Part shown: in pieces, positions 23,714-32,881 of the stretch
Layout: each line of letters starts with the position of its first letter
Numbering within the stretch: position 1 is the stretch's first letter
Assembly (NCBI GenBank): GCA_964387285.1
Contig: CAYLWO010000021.1
Coordinates: 1-64,000, forward strand
DNA: 64,000 nt
Origin: Anaerohabitans sp964387285
Lineage (GTDB): Bacteria; Zhuqueibacterota; Zhuqueibacteria; Residuimicrobiales; Residuimicrobiaceae
Direction: 5' to 3'
Program-made: the position numbers and the translations under genes
The notes under the pieces: generated by a model
The model's input: only the letters and a program-made list of their open reading frames with translations
Told to the model about the DNA's origin: nothing
Database searches by the model: none

Positions 23714-26710
23714 TCACCTCTCCTCCACCACCACCAACCCCTGCGGCGCAGCCGGAGGCGTGCGATCGATCACCGTGCGTAACTGATAAAGCACCAGGTA
23801 CATGCTGCACGCGCCGGACACCGTAACGCCTGCGGCTTTGTTGGCGCCAAGAGAAATTTTTCCGGCAGCGGCTTCCTGGCGCCAGAGCATCAATCTGGTC
23901 TTGTCTGATAATAGGATAGAATCGCTTGTTTGCGTAAAATTATTCTTCAACCAGTTCGGCGGCGGCGTCACCCGTTGATCAAAAGCTATATAAATAAAAG
24001 TCGGCTGATTCAAATTAAACGACAAAAAAGAATCCGCTGTCGCGCTTTTATCATTGTTGGCGGTCTTGAGCAGATAAATCGATCGCAACGAATCCGGCAA
24101 TTCAGAAATCGTGTAATCGCGGTCCACATAGGCAAGACTGCCGGCTGCCGAAACATCCAGCTGATAGGTCGGTTGGTTTATTTCCGTCGTCTGGACCTTG
24201 AGCTGCGCCGCCTCGTCCGGCGAAACCGTAAAATCGAATTCAACATACTTGCCCACGTCCGCAGAGGTCGCTCTGACGCGATGGACGCCGGTCACATTGG
24301 TCGGCCGGTAACGCATCACCGCATAACCCCGACTGTCCGTAGTGTCCGGATTGACGCATAGCAGGCTGCCGGTTCCGGCTTTTATGCTAAAGGCGACAGG
24401 AAATCCCTGCACCGCGCCGTTGTTTTCGTCTTTCAAAATAACAACGAGTGAATCCTTGGCCGTGTGATTGGCCACAACGCCCTGACTGTTCCCTGAGACG
24501 ATGCTTATGGATTTGGGAACCGACTTGCTCGCTGTGGCTGTGCAAAGGACCAGACCGCTCTGCACGGTCTCCGGCCATATCTCCATTTGCTGAGCACCCA
24601 ATTCTGGGCCCAGTGTCCAGGTCACGGAAGCCAGGCCGCCGGCATCGCTGATCACCGGTTGGGTTTCAGCAATGGATCCCCTGCCCCTTTTGATGCGGAA
24701 ATAAACCTTGACGCCGCTCACGGCATTATTGTAGGCATCACAAGCCCGTACTTTGATTCTTTGCGACAGCGCATGATTCGCCATGCCGGTCTGATTGTTG
24801 CCTTCCAGTATCACTATTTTGCTTACTGCTTCGGGCAAGGCTACAGCGGTAAACACGAGCGGATCCGGCGTGGTTGCAATGGCCTTGCCGTTCAGGGTTG
24901 AACTCGCTTTAACTGTCTGACCTCCGGCCAAAGTTCCCAAAGTCCAACCGACACTGATTCGTCCGTTAGCAGCTGTTATGCCGGACCAGGAGGATTTTTC
25001 ATTGATTTTGCCCCCTCCGCCAACTATTTGAAAAAGAACCTCTTGTCCGGAAATCGCTGCGCCAAAAGAGTCTGTCACTGCAACGATCAATGGATTGACT
25101 ACAGCTTTATTCACTTTGGCAGTTTGCTCGTTGCCGGAAATCATGGTCAGGCGCGCGGGTTTGGAGGAGGCGATAGCTGTAAAAACAATCTCGGGAATGG
25201 CGGAATTGGGGATCGTCGTCCTGACCTGTTGTTCTTTGCCGATATTGCCCAGCTGCCAAATGGCACTGGCCTGGCCCTGGTCATCGCTGGTTACCAGAGC
25301 AAAGGTCTGGCCGTTCACCAAACCGGCGCCAACGCTCACGGTAAAATTCACCGGCTGATTTTTTTTCACATTGTTATAGGCATCAGCAACCTGCACCACC
25401 AGCGGGGCGCCCAATGTTTGATTGTTGGGCGCGGATTGATTGTTGCCGGAGACCAGGGTCAACCTGGCAGCGGTTCCGGCCAGTGCGGTTGCCTTGAAGG
25501 TAAGGATATTCACGCCATTTTTCGCCGATGCCGTAAAAACCTGATTGCTGTCGCCGGCCACCGTTCCCAATTGTGCAGCAACCTGCGCCAAACCGTTGGC
25601 ATCCGTCAAAACGGAGAGTGTGTCCCTGCCGCTTAATTTGCCGCCGCCGGATAGGACCTGAAACAGCACCCGATCCCCGGCCACCGGAATGCCGGAAGAA
25701 TTTGTCACCACGACCGAGAGCGGCGCCGACAGCGCCTGATCAACCACACCGGTCTGTTTATCACCGCCTTGCGATGCCAGTCGCCGGGAAATATCTCCAC
25801 TGCCGTAATAAATCAACGGCTGGGACCAGGCATGTTTGGTGCCGCTGCTGAAAGCATCCACGCGAACATAACCTTCCGTACCGGCAGCCTGATAGGTAGC
25901 GGCCGTTCCGCTCACCTCTTTAAACACCTGGCCGTTTTTACCGATAAACCGGATCGTGCAATTCTTGTCCACGCCGACGGTAATGAGGCCATTCTCATTT
26001 TTCAACTCGGTAAAAGCAGGACCAGTAGAAGAATAAAAATCGCCGGTGCGGATGGCGTTAAGAATATTATCACGGGTCAAGCCGGCGGCGCGCACCATAA
26101 TCCAGCCGATATTCAGATACCAGTGATTTTCGTTCTGCACTGTATGAAAATCATCCGTGGCAATGCCATAAATTTTGCGTCCACTGGAAAGCACTTCATC
26201 CCAAAGATCAGTGTAATTCGGATAGCTCCAAGAGTTGCAGGTGATGGTGTTGAATATTTCCATATGATTGATGTTCTGCAGGCTAAGCACATCCTGACAG
26301 GAGAAATAAATCCAGGACCAGCGCGGATGGTTCAACACCGGAATCGCGTTCTGCGCATTGATGCGGTCTATGCATTGTTGCCCGGTCAGCCGGCTGGGAT
26401 CAATGGTTGTCTTTAAATTGAGCGCGCCCCAATGGGCATCGGTGGAAAGTTCTTCACCGGTAAAAACCAGAAAATCACTGCCGGACAGATTATCGATGGG
26501 TGTGACGGTATTGTGATCTGTGATAAAAACAAAGCTATAGCCCAGGTCGCGATATTTTTGCGTCATCTGTTGCGGAGTCAAATCACCGTCGCTTTTGGTG
26601 GTATGCGTATGTACCTGGCCTTTATACCATTTGCTCTGGCCGGAGACGGAGTAAAATCCGGCGATGATTAAAAACAAAGCAAAGTGCAATATTTTTCGCC
26701 TGGCAACCAT
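23714..26710 (-). CDS. Secreted PHP-domain protein with five Ig-like repeats
   Basis: A 998-residue protein. After a signal peptide (to about residue 24) comes a PHP/CehA-like phosphoesterase domain with metal motifs HTHTTKSDGD, FITDHN, LNHPRW and ATDDFH. Residues about 305-800 hold five Big_1-like invasin-type Ig repeats of about 95 residues (SGNNQSAPNNQTLGAPLVVQ and SGNEQTAKVNKAVVNPLIVA are two repeat starts). The last 150 residues are a module shared with the two genes just upstream. They contain LLKTANNDK, FIYIAFDQRVTPPPNWLKNN and SLGANKAAG, and end in PPAAPQGLVVVEER. It is probably extracellular or surface-bound. PHP domains hydrolyse phosphoesters; the substrate here is unknown. Confidence 0.85.
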   Translation of the reverse strand: MVARRKILHFALFLIIAGFYSVSGQSKWYKGQVHTHTTKSDGDLTPQQMTQKYRDLGYSFVFITDHNTVTPIDNLSGSDFLVFTGEELSTDAHWGALNLKTTIDPSRLTGQQCIDRINAQNAIPVLNHPRWSWIYFSCQDVLSLQNINHMEIFNTITCNSWSYPNYTDLWDEVLSSGRKIYGIATDDFHTVQNENHWYLNIGWIMVRAAGLTRDNILNAIRTGDFYSSTGPAFTELKNENGLITVGVDKNCTIRFIGKNGQVFKEVSGTAATYQAAGTEGYVRVDAFSSGTKHAWSQPLIYYGSGDISRRLASQGGDKQTGVVDQALSAPLSVVVTNSSGIPVAGDRVLFQVLSGGGKLSGRDTLSVLTDANGLAQVAAQLGTVAGDSNQVFTASAKNGVNILTFKATALAGTAARLTLVSGNNQSAPNNQTLGAPLVVQVADAYNNVKKNQPVNFTVSVGAGLVNGQTFALVTSDDQGQASAIWQLGNIGKEQQVRTTIPNSAIPEIVFTAIASSKPARLTMISGNEQTAKVNKAVVNPLIVAVTDSFGAAISGQEVLFQIVGGGGKINEKSSWSGITAANGRISVGWTLGTLAGGQTVKASSTLNGKAIATTPDPLVFTAVALPEAVSKIVILEGNNQTGMANHALSQRIKVRACDAYNNAVSGVKVYFRIKRGRGSIAETQPVISDAGGLASVTWTLGPELGAQQMEIWPETVQSGLVLCTATASKSVPKSISIVSGNSQGVVANHTAKDSLVVILKDENNGAVQGFPVAFSIKAGTGSLLCVNPDTTDSRGYAVMRYRPTNVTGVHRVRATSADVGKYVEFDFTVSPDEAAQLKVQTTEINQPTYQLDVSAAGSLAYVDRDYTISELPDSLRSIYLLKTANNDKSATADSFLSFNLNQPTFIYIAFDQRVTPPPNWLKNNFTQTSDSILLSDKTRLMLWRQEAAAGKISLGANKAAGVTVSGACSMYLVLYQLRTVIDRTPPAAPQGLVVVEER

Positions 26711-26712
26711 TT

Positions 26713-28785
26713 CTATTCGACAGCTCCGGTGACGGTGACGCCCAACGGTGCTGCGGGCGGATGCGGATCCGCTTGCATGCCCTGATAGGGCTGGACAACA
26801 ACCAGATACATGTTGTAATCAGGCACAACTTGAAAACCCGGCGCCGCATGGCCGCCCAGAGTGACCGTACCGGCAGCAACGGTTCGACTGTACACATGCA
26901 AATACACGTTATGATGGGATATGCCGATAGACCAATCAGTCGGCACAAAATAATCGGTCAGCCATTTTGGTTTTTGCGCCACACGCGAATCATACGCTAC
27001 ATAGATATTGGCAATGCGATCAACGTCAAACGACAAAAAATTCACACTTGTATTGTTGCGGTCCGCATTCGCGGTTCGCAGATAAAACAGGTCTGCTAAA
27101 TCTGCCGGCACATCTACCAGCGTCCAGGTCTGATCGCTATAACAAGTTTTGTCTTTAACCAACAGATCAAGCTGGTAATTGGCCGGTAAAATATTCTGAA
27201 TGACTGCATTCTCTTTAAACGGCTGATCTTGCGGATAAGCGCCCAGATGCAAAACCCAATCACCGCCATAAGGCGGGGTAAACAACTGTTGTCCGCCCGC
27301 AGGAATAGGAGTTTGCGGATAATAGGTTCCGGTGCGCGGATCGTACCATTCCCAGGGAAGGTTGCCTGTATAGCCGGACAGATCAACCGTAAACGCCGAA
27401 CCGTCCCATGAATAAGCCACCATCTCATAACCGGTTTTGGCAAAAGCTGCAGCGTTTTCAGAGACCAACTCGTTATGCGGCCGCATCTCCCAAAAATGCA
27501 AACGCAGCATAAAATTGTTCAACACACCGACATAGTTCCACAGATTTTCAAACTGCTGATAGGAAGACATGGGATAGGTGTGCAATTCAAACTGCGCACC
27601 GGCCAAAGCCAAACACCAGGCCATTTTTCGTGCATAACGGACGTCGGTATCGCTGGAGCTGATCTTGCCGGTTTCGTCATACGAGATGGCCATGGGTCGG
27701 CTTGCTGCCTGCGTCGCCTCCCGCCATTGTAAAGCCCATTGGTTAAATTGCATCGGCGGCAAGGAAGCGGATGGTTTATCGGTTTGAATGCTGGTGACGC
27801 AAAACGCATCGCTTTGGATGAACCACGACTGCGGCGTGTTCACGTTATGCAAGGCAACCGGATGATCGTACGGATCGATTTCCTGCAAAAGATGGCTATA
27901 GCTGATGGCTTGGTCTTTCGAATATCGCTCGTTGTACTCTTCGCGTATATTCCAGATCAAGCCATTGTAAAAACCGAAGCGGGCAACCAGATACCGATAG
28001 TAAAATTCACGATCCGCAGGTATGAGTGCGCCGTCGTCTTCCAGAACAATATTCATCACCATGTTGAGATTTTGAATGTGGGTAAACAAATCCTCCCATC
28101 TTTTCATTTTAGCCAGATCAAAACGGGTTTGATCGCTGACGCTGAGCCAGGGAAAGACCAGCCCACTGTCTTTGGGATAATCCAACACAACCATATACAT
28201 GGAATTGACGCCTTTGGAGGCGAGATAATCCACAGAAGCCTTTTTATCCTCCCAGGCGCCGAACACGCCTTCGCCTAAAAGTTCTTCCGGATCATCACAA
28301 CCGGTTTTCAACCAATAGGGTCCGTCGAGAAATTTCAGATAATAGCCGCCCACATAGCGCAACGTGCCGTATTTAAAAGAAGGTTCAACCTGAAAATCAA
28401 AGGTGCGGCCGTCCAGACTGGCTTCAGAACTGGAGGTAATGGCGGTCCAATATCCGGTCTGATCCGGCGCAAAACGAATTTTCCATTTATTGCCGCTCTG
28501 GCCGCCGTTAGCGTCGCCATCATAGAAACCGGGGGTGCTATACGCAGCGCCGTTTGGCCCGGTGAAAACAGCATCCAAACGAATCGCAAAGGGATTGGGC
28601 GTTCCGCCGCTGCCGTCCAGATCCGGGCCCTGCAACACGATCTCGACCAGACCCCATTTTGGCGCCGGATTGAGCGTGACCGAGCCTTTTGCATAAATTA
28701 ACGTGGCACTGCCGAAAAATAACAGACAAAAAGAAAATATAATCAAATTTGTCACAAAAGAACAGTGTACAGCAATTGACTTCAT
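26713..28785 (-). CDS. DUF5060/DUF4038-type secreted glycoside hydrolase
   Basis: A 690-residue protein. A signal peptide (to about residue 32) is followed by an N-terminal Ig-like DUF5060 domain (KWGLVEIVLQGPD, LDAVFTGPNG, KWKIRFAPDQTGYW). A TIM-barrel region of about 150-450 residues carries IWNIREEYNERY and AISYDETGK, which place two candidate catalytic Glu where DUF4038-like glycosidases have them. A collagen-binding-like sandwich (EWYDPRTGTYYPQTPIPAGG) precedes the C-terminal module shared with its neighbours (LRTANADRNNTSVNFLSFDV, NIYVAYDSRV, TLGGHAAPG, PPAAPLGVTVTGAVE). The stop is two bases before the PHP gene start, so both are translated together. The substrate is unknown. Confidence 0.85.
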   Translation of the reverse strand: MKSIAVHCSFVTNLIIFSFCLLFFGSATLIYAKGSVTLNPAPKWGLVEIVLQGPDLDGSGGTPNPFAIRLDAVFTGPNGAAYSTPGFYDGDANGGQSGNKWKIRFAPDQTGYWTAITSSSEASLDGRTFDFQVEPSFKYGTLRYVGGYYLKFLDGPYWLKTGCDDPEELLGEGVFGAWEDKKASVDYLASKGVNSMYMVVLDYPKDSGLVFPWLSVSDQTRFDLAKMKRWEDLFTHIQNLNMVMNIVLEDDGALIPADREFYYRYLVARFGFYNGLIWNIREEYNERYSKDQAISYSHLLQEIDPYDHPVALHNVNTPQSWFIQSDAFCVTSIQTDKPSASLPPMQFNQWALQWREATQAASRPMAISYDETGKISSSDTDVRYARKMAWCLALAGAQFELHTYPMSSYQQFENLWNYVGVLNNFMLRLHFWEMRPHNELVSENAAAFAKTGYEMVAYSWDGSAFTVDLSGYTGNLPWEWYDPRTGTYYPQTPIPAGGQQLFTPPYGGDWVLHLGAYPQDQPFKENAVIQNILPANYQLDLLVKDKTCYSDQTWTLVDVPADLADLFYLRTANADRNNTSVNFLSFDVDRIANIYVAYDSRVAQKPKWLTDYFVPTDWSIGISHHNVYLHVYSRTVAAGTVTLGGHAAPGFQVVPDYNMYLVVVQPYQGMQADPHPPAAPLGVTVTGAVE

Positions 28786-28843
28786 ACAAAATCCATCATG
28801 ATCAATTTATATCATTCAATCCGTGCTCGCTTTTTAATCAAGT

Positions 28844-31585
28844 TCACTCGCTCCAAATAGAAGCGCTGACCCCGGTAGGCGCGGCCGGCGGCGCCTGATC
28901 CGTAGTCGGCTCCAGTAAAACCAGATACATGCTGTTGCTGCCGACGCCGGAGTTGCCGCCAATGGTCACCATGCCGGGCGGAAAATATTTCTTATAACAG
29001 ATGAACGGCGAATCGTTGGTTTGCACCGTCAGATCGGTTTTGGTCCATTTCTGCAGCCAGGACGGTGCGCTCACCAGATCGCGATCATAAGCCACATACA
29101 CGTTCACATGCTTGTTCACGGCAAAAGTCAGGAACGAATCGCCGGTTTGTCCCTTGTCGTTGTTGGCGGTAACGATGCGCCACTGGTTCAATAAAAACGC
29201 CGGCACGCTTTGAATCTTGTAGGTGCGATCGATATACACGCTGTCGTTAATGACGGTTTTTCGAGCCTTATAGACCACCGGTGAAATGTTTTGTATGCGC
29301 ACCGGCAGAGAATAGGAATAGGAAAAAGCCGTGGCGCTCATAACATTCTGCGCTTTGCTGCTGTCTTTAATGCCGCTGACCGTTATGGTATAGTTGACGG
29401 CATCATGATGGCTCATGGTCTGCAGAACAACTGTTTTACGGTCTGACAACAGAGTGGCTTTTTGCACAGTCACCAAGGGCGAGATTACATAATTGGCTGT
29501 ATTAACCACAGACGCCAGCGTGACGATTTCGTTAAAATTCAAAGTCACGTGCAGGGAATCCGTTAGCGTTGCTGCAGTTAGTACAGGCGGCAGCACATCG
29601 GCTTTGGTAGAAAATGCAGCAGACACGGCATTTTTGCTCAGATTGCCGCTCAGGTCCAGACTGACCACTGCATACTGATAAGCAGTGCCCTCAATCAAAC
29701 CGGTATCGGTAAATTGCAGACTGTCCCGTCTTGCCAGTTCGACACCGTTGCGTTTAACGATATAGCTCGCCGCGGTTTCGCCATCGGCCGCATAGTCCGG
29801 AGCATCCCAGGCAAAACGAATGGTGGTTTCGGTTGATGACAGCATACGCAAATTCTTGGCCGCCAACGGAGGAATGCTGTCGCGACCGCCGACATAGAGC
29901 GTAACTCTGACGGTCTGTTCCGGCGGCAACGCTACCCGCGCCAGCGTCGAGCGCACGGCTATTACCGGATCTTGATTGATGCGCATGGAATGAATGGTTT
30001 TGGGAATAAAGTCCGCCTGCAGCTTTACATATTTGGTGGTCGCGTTGGTGTTGAACAGAGAAACCACACGCGATGTATCATCCCGGCTATGCACCAAAGC
30101 GGCGACCCCCTCTTCCAATCCCAGAGAATTGTCGTCGTGAAAATAGCGCACTTCGGTCCAGGGCATCTCTCCGCGATCATTAGGCATGCCGCCAAATGCG
30201 GTCATGGTCAATCCTTCCATGCCTTCCAGATCGGGAAAATAATCAGGATCAGCTGGAAGCGAGGTCATGCCGTCAAATTCAGCAACATTTCCGGCAACCG
30301 AAGTAACCGTTCGCCGCAATATTGTTTGAATGGCCGCGAGATCGTTATATCTGCGAAAATACCAAAAGTACTGATCATAGGTTGGGTAATCAATGCGGCG
30401 AAACCATCCCAGCAAGCGATTCTCATAAGCCGGATCCGCTTCGACATCCAAAAGACTGGCGCTATAGGCTATGGGTGTAGCGCAGAAGGAGCGATTATCG
30501 TGGGTCCACTCTCCGTTTTGATACCAAATAGCCGGTATGTTGTTATTGCTCACAGAAAAACAGAAATTCACCATATTTTTCAACGTCTCGACATACGGGC
30601 GTTGTCGGGTCAAACGATAATAATCCAGAAAGGCGCCGCGGCTGTCGCGAATGGACTCAAAGCTGCCCTGCACCCACCCCCAGAGCGGCGCAAAGGCGTC
30701 GTCATACCATTTGCCGCTGCAGGAGCCCAGAGCGCCGGTTTTAGGATTTACCTCCCAGGGCATCATCGGCGCGCCGTATTCCCGTTCCGTGCGCGCAATG
30801 CTCTCGATCCAACCATCGAGGTAATCACGCGTCCAGTTCAGATAGCGCACGTCTTGGGTGGCGTAATAGTAGGCCATGGCCATTTTGGCAAACTGTAAAT
30901 TGAACGGCCAATCAATTCCGTAAGGACAATTTTCATTGATCTCTTTGGTGCCGGGACGCAGGCTGCGCAAATGTTTGGTGGTGGTGTTGAACCAGGGCAC
31001 ATACCCTGACCCTGTTACCAAATTGGGACAATGCTCCACCACGTCTCGCAAAGCAGCCACCACCTCGACGTCGCCCGGTTTTGCATAGGTGAGGTTCGCC
31101 AGTAGGATCATGGCCTCGAGTGTGTGTTCCGTGTCGAAATAGGCATCCTTGAAATAACCATGATCCAGTTTGGCGCTGACACGCTGCAAATAGACAAAAA
31201 GCGCCTTGCGAATGGCCGTGTAAATTTTTTCATCACCGGACAAAACGTAATAAGGCATCCAATTCAAAAACAGTTCTGCTTCATCGTCAACACGCCACTC
31301 ATTTAAATAGGGATAGATTCTGCCGTCTTCTTTTTGCCATTTCATGGTTTCATAAAAAAATCGTTTCACCAGATCGCGCAACCACAGTTGATAGCTCGCC
31401 CATTCCGGATAATTGGCGTTTTGAATCAACGAGTCGGCATAGTTCTGTCGCAGAAAACGGTACTCTTCGTTTTCCTGAGCTGCGGCCCGGCCGGCTCCCA
31501 GCTGATTGTCGTACCACTGCACAGGTCCTAGCAAAAGAACCCACATTCCAAGAACCGCTATGCCCCTTCCCATCCTCATCCGCAT
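28844..31585 (-). CDS. Secreted alpha/alpha-barrel protein with Fn3 and Ig domains
   Basis: A 913-residue protein. A signal peptide (cut near AAAQ-EN) is followed by about 480 residues with a helical toroid pattern (YPYLNEWRVDDEAELFLNW, DTEHTLEAMILLANLTY, WYDDAFAPLWGW), like glycosidases or lyases built on an alpha/alpha barrel. A beta segment, an Fn3 domain (RFAWDAPDYAADGETAASYI) and a Big_5/SbsA-like Ig domain (PVLTAATLTDSLHVTLNFNE) come next. The C-terminal module is the one found in the two following genes and ends PPAAPTGVSASIWSE. The start has GAGGAG upstream. A glycan-degrading role is inferred from architecture; no family number can be given. Confidence 0.82.
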   Translation of the reverse strand: MRMRMGRGIAVLGMWVLLLGPVQWYDNQLGAGRAAAQENEEYRFLRQNYADSLIQNANYPEWASYQLWLRDLVKRFFYETMKWQKEDGRIYPYLNEWRVDDEAELFLNWMPYYVLSGDEKIYTAIRKALFVYLQRVSAKLDHGYFKDAYFDTEHTLEAMILLANLTYAKPGDVEVVAALRDVVEHCPNLVTGSGYVPWFNTTTKHLRSLRPGTKEINENCPYGIDWPFNLQFAKMAMAYYYATQDVRYLNWTRDYLDGWIESIARTEREYGAPMMPWEVNPKTGALGSCSGKWYDDAFAPLWGWVQGSFESIRDSRGAFLDYYRLTRQRPYVETLKNMVNFCFSVSNNNIPAIWYQNGEWTHDNRSFCATPIAYSASLLDVEADPAYENRLLGWFRRIDYPTYDQYFWYFRRYNDLAAIQTILRRTVTSVAGNVAEFDGMTSLPADPDYFPDLEGMEGLTMTAFGGMPNDRGEMPWTEVRYFHDDNSLGLEEGVAALVHSRDDTSRVVSLFNTNATTKYVKLQADFIPKTIHSMRINQDPVIAVRSTLARVALPPEQTVRVTLYVGGRDSIPPLAAKNLRMLSSTETTIRFAWDAPDYAADGETAASYIVKRNGVELARRDSLQFTDTGLIEGTAYQYAVVSLDLSGNLSKNAVSAAFSTKADVLPPVLTAATLTDSLHVTLNFNEIVTLASVVNTANYVISPLVTVQKATLLSDRKTVVLQTMSHHDAVNYTITVSGIKDSSKAQNVMSATAFSYSYSLPVRIQNISPVVYKARKTVINDSVYIDRTYKIQSVPAFLLNQWRIVTANNDKGQTGDSFLTFAVNKHVNVYVAYDRDLVSAPSWLQKWTKTDLTVQTNDSPFICYKKYFPPGMVTIGGNSGVGSNSMYLVLLEPTTDQAPPAAPTGVSASIWSE

Positions 31586-32121
31586 CCCTGCACTCCTCGA
31601 CCAGGTTTATTTCGCACAAGATATACTGGGACAATCGAAGAAAATACTGTTGCCTCGTTGTCTCATGATGCACCCTACCAACAGGCGCCTTAACTTGTTC
31701 AAATAATATAAAATCAATTAGTTATTTAAAGATACCAATTAAAGATAAAATCTTTGACTCTTCCTTATGTGCAACATTTGTACCAACATTTTAAAATTAT
31801 TAAAAATGGGGACTTGCTAACATTATAATATTTATTAAACAATAAATTTATCAAGTAAATAATTTATTTAACTCGCTAATAAACAGTATACAAAAAATGA
31901 GGTCTATAAAAACAGACCAGCATGCCATTTTTTATTCAATTTTTGCCATGTTAGAAAAAAAAGCTGTCTAGTTTTGAATCACAGAATTTCGTTAATGTAA
32001 TTAAGGGAGATAATTTGTAATTGGCTAGCGAGCCACGACTGCGGGCCTCAGGAGGATAAAAGAATACGATCGATTGAAAATAGAGCCGAATTTTAAAAAT
32101 ACAAAGTCGAACTGCACTTGA
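31586..32121. other. AT-rich spacer between secreted proteins and polysaccharide locus
   Basis: About 540 bases without a supportable gene. It should carry the promoter of the secreted-protein operon that starts at 31585. A small hairpin (GGTCT/AGACC around 31900) is followed by a T-rich stretch but is too weak to call a terminator for the acyltransferase, which is read toward it. Confidence 0.5.
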
Positions 32122-32868
32122 TTATTTTCGTTTCTTGACCACCTTGGCCGGTAAGCCCACAGCAATGGAAAACGGCGGAATGTTCTCGGTCACCACAGCG
32201 CCGGCGCCGACCACTGAATCATTGCCAACAGTGACGCCGTCCAATACCGTCACCCGTGCGCCAAGCCAACAGTTGCGTCCCAAAGTAATGCCGCCTTTGT
32301 AAACCAGTTCCTGCTCGGTAATAGCAACGCTCGTGTCCTCAAAAGTGTGCGTACCGCCAGCCACCAGATACACGAACGGCGCCAGCAAAGCCGAATCTTC
32401 CAGAACCAGATTATTGCCGCCCACGCTGTGCAGCATGGATCCTGCGCCAATGCCCACGTTATCCGCAATAGAGATGTTGCCGTCCTTGCAACCCAACACG
32501 CTGCCGCGACCGAGAATCACCCGGCTGCCGATGACAATGCCCCGATTATGATCGCCGCGCGCGTCCAATACGCAGCCGTCGTCAATGACCACTTTGTTGC
32601 CAATGGTGATTTTCAGTCCGTGACGAATAACCACATCCTTGCCGAACACCACGCCCTTGCCGCATTTCTTCAGCAGCAGGGGATAGAAAATCTTGCGCAA
32701 GGCCAAACCCAATGCGCCGGGCAGCGGACCGCAAAACAACGTGATCAGCTCGTATTTTAGCAAATACCATAAACTGCGACTGCCGAGCACAATGTTCTGA
32801 TACCGAGCTAAAAAAGAAGTGGACTCGTCGGTGATCATGCGATTGACTTTTTGTAATTTCTCCGCCAT
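32122..32868 (-). CDS. Hexapeptide-repeat acyltransferase
   Basis: A 248-residue protein. An amphipathic N-terminal region with a hydrophobic patch (LWYLLKYELITLFCGPLPG) precedes a left-handed beta-helix built from hexapeptide repeats (ITIGNKVVIDDGCVLDARG, GIVIGSRVILGRGSVLG, GITLGRNCWLGARVTVLDGV). The usual end VVTENIPPFSIAVGLPAKVV is present. The catalytic His is likely in the GGTHTFED loop. It probably acetylates a sugar of the polysaccharide; the neighbouring GT39 and oxidoreductase genes support this. It is the last gene of the locus, 13 bases after the GT39 gene. Confidence 0.87.
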   Translation of the reverse strand: MAEKLQKVNRMITDESTSFLARYQNIVLGSRSLWYLLKYELITLFCGPLPGALGLALRKIFYPLLLKKCGKGVVFGKDVVIRHGLKITIGNKVVIDDGCVLDARGDHNRGIVIGSRVILGRGSVLGCKDGNISIADNVGIGAGSMLHSVGGNNLVLEDSALLAPFVYLVAGGTHTFEDTSVAITEQELVYKGGITLGRNCWLGARVTVLDGVTVGNDSVVGAGAVVTENIPPFSIAVGLPAKVVKKRK

Positions 32869-32881
32869 AAATCATATCCTT

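Noticed and set aside
29972..30898. 308-residue plus-strand frame
   Set aside because: It lies entirely antisense to the alpha/alpha-barrel gene, whose signal peptide and domains are clear; codon pattern is that of a shadow.
31895..31935. Small hairpin followed by T-rich bases as terminator of the acyltransferase gene
   Set aside because: The stem is only five or six base pairs with an A-rich loop, and it lies about 200 bases from the stop codon.
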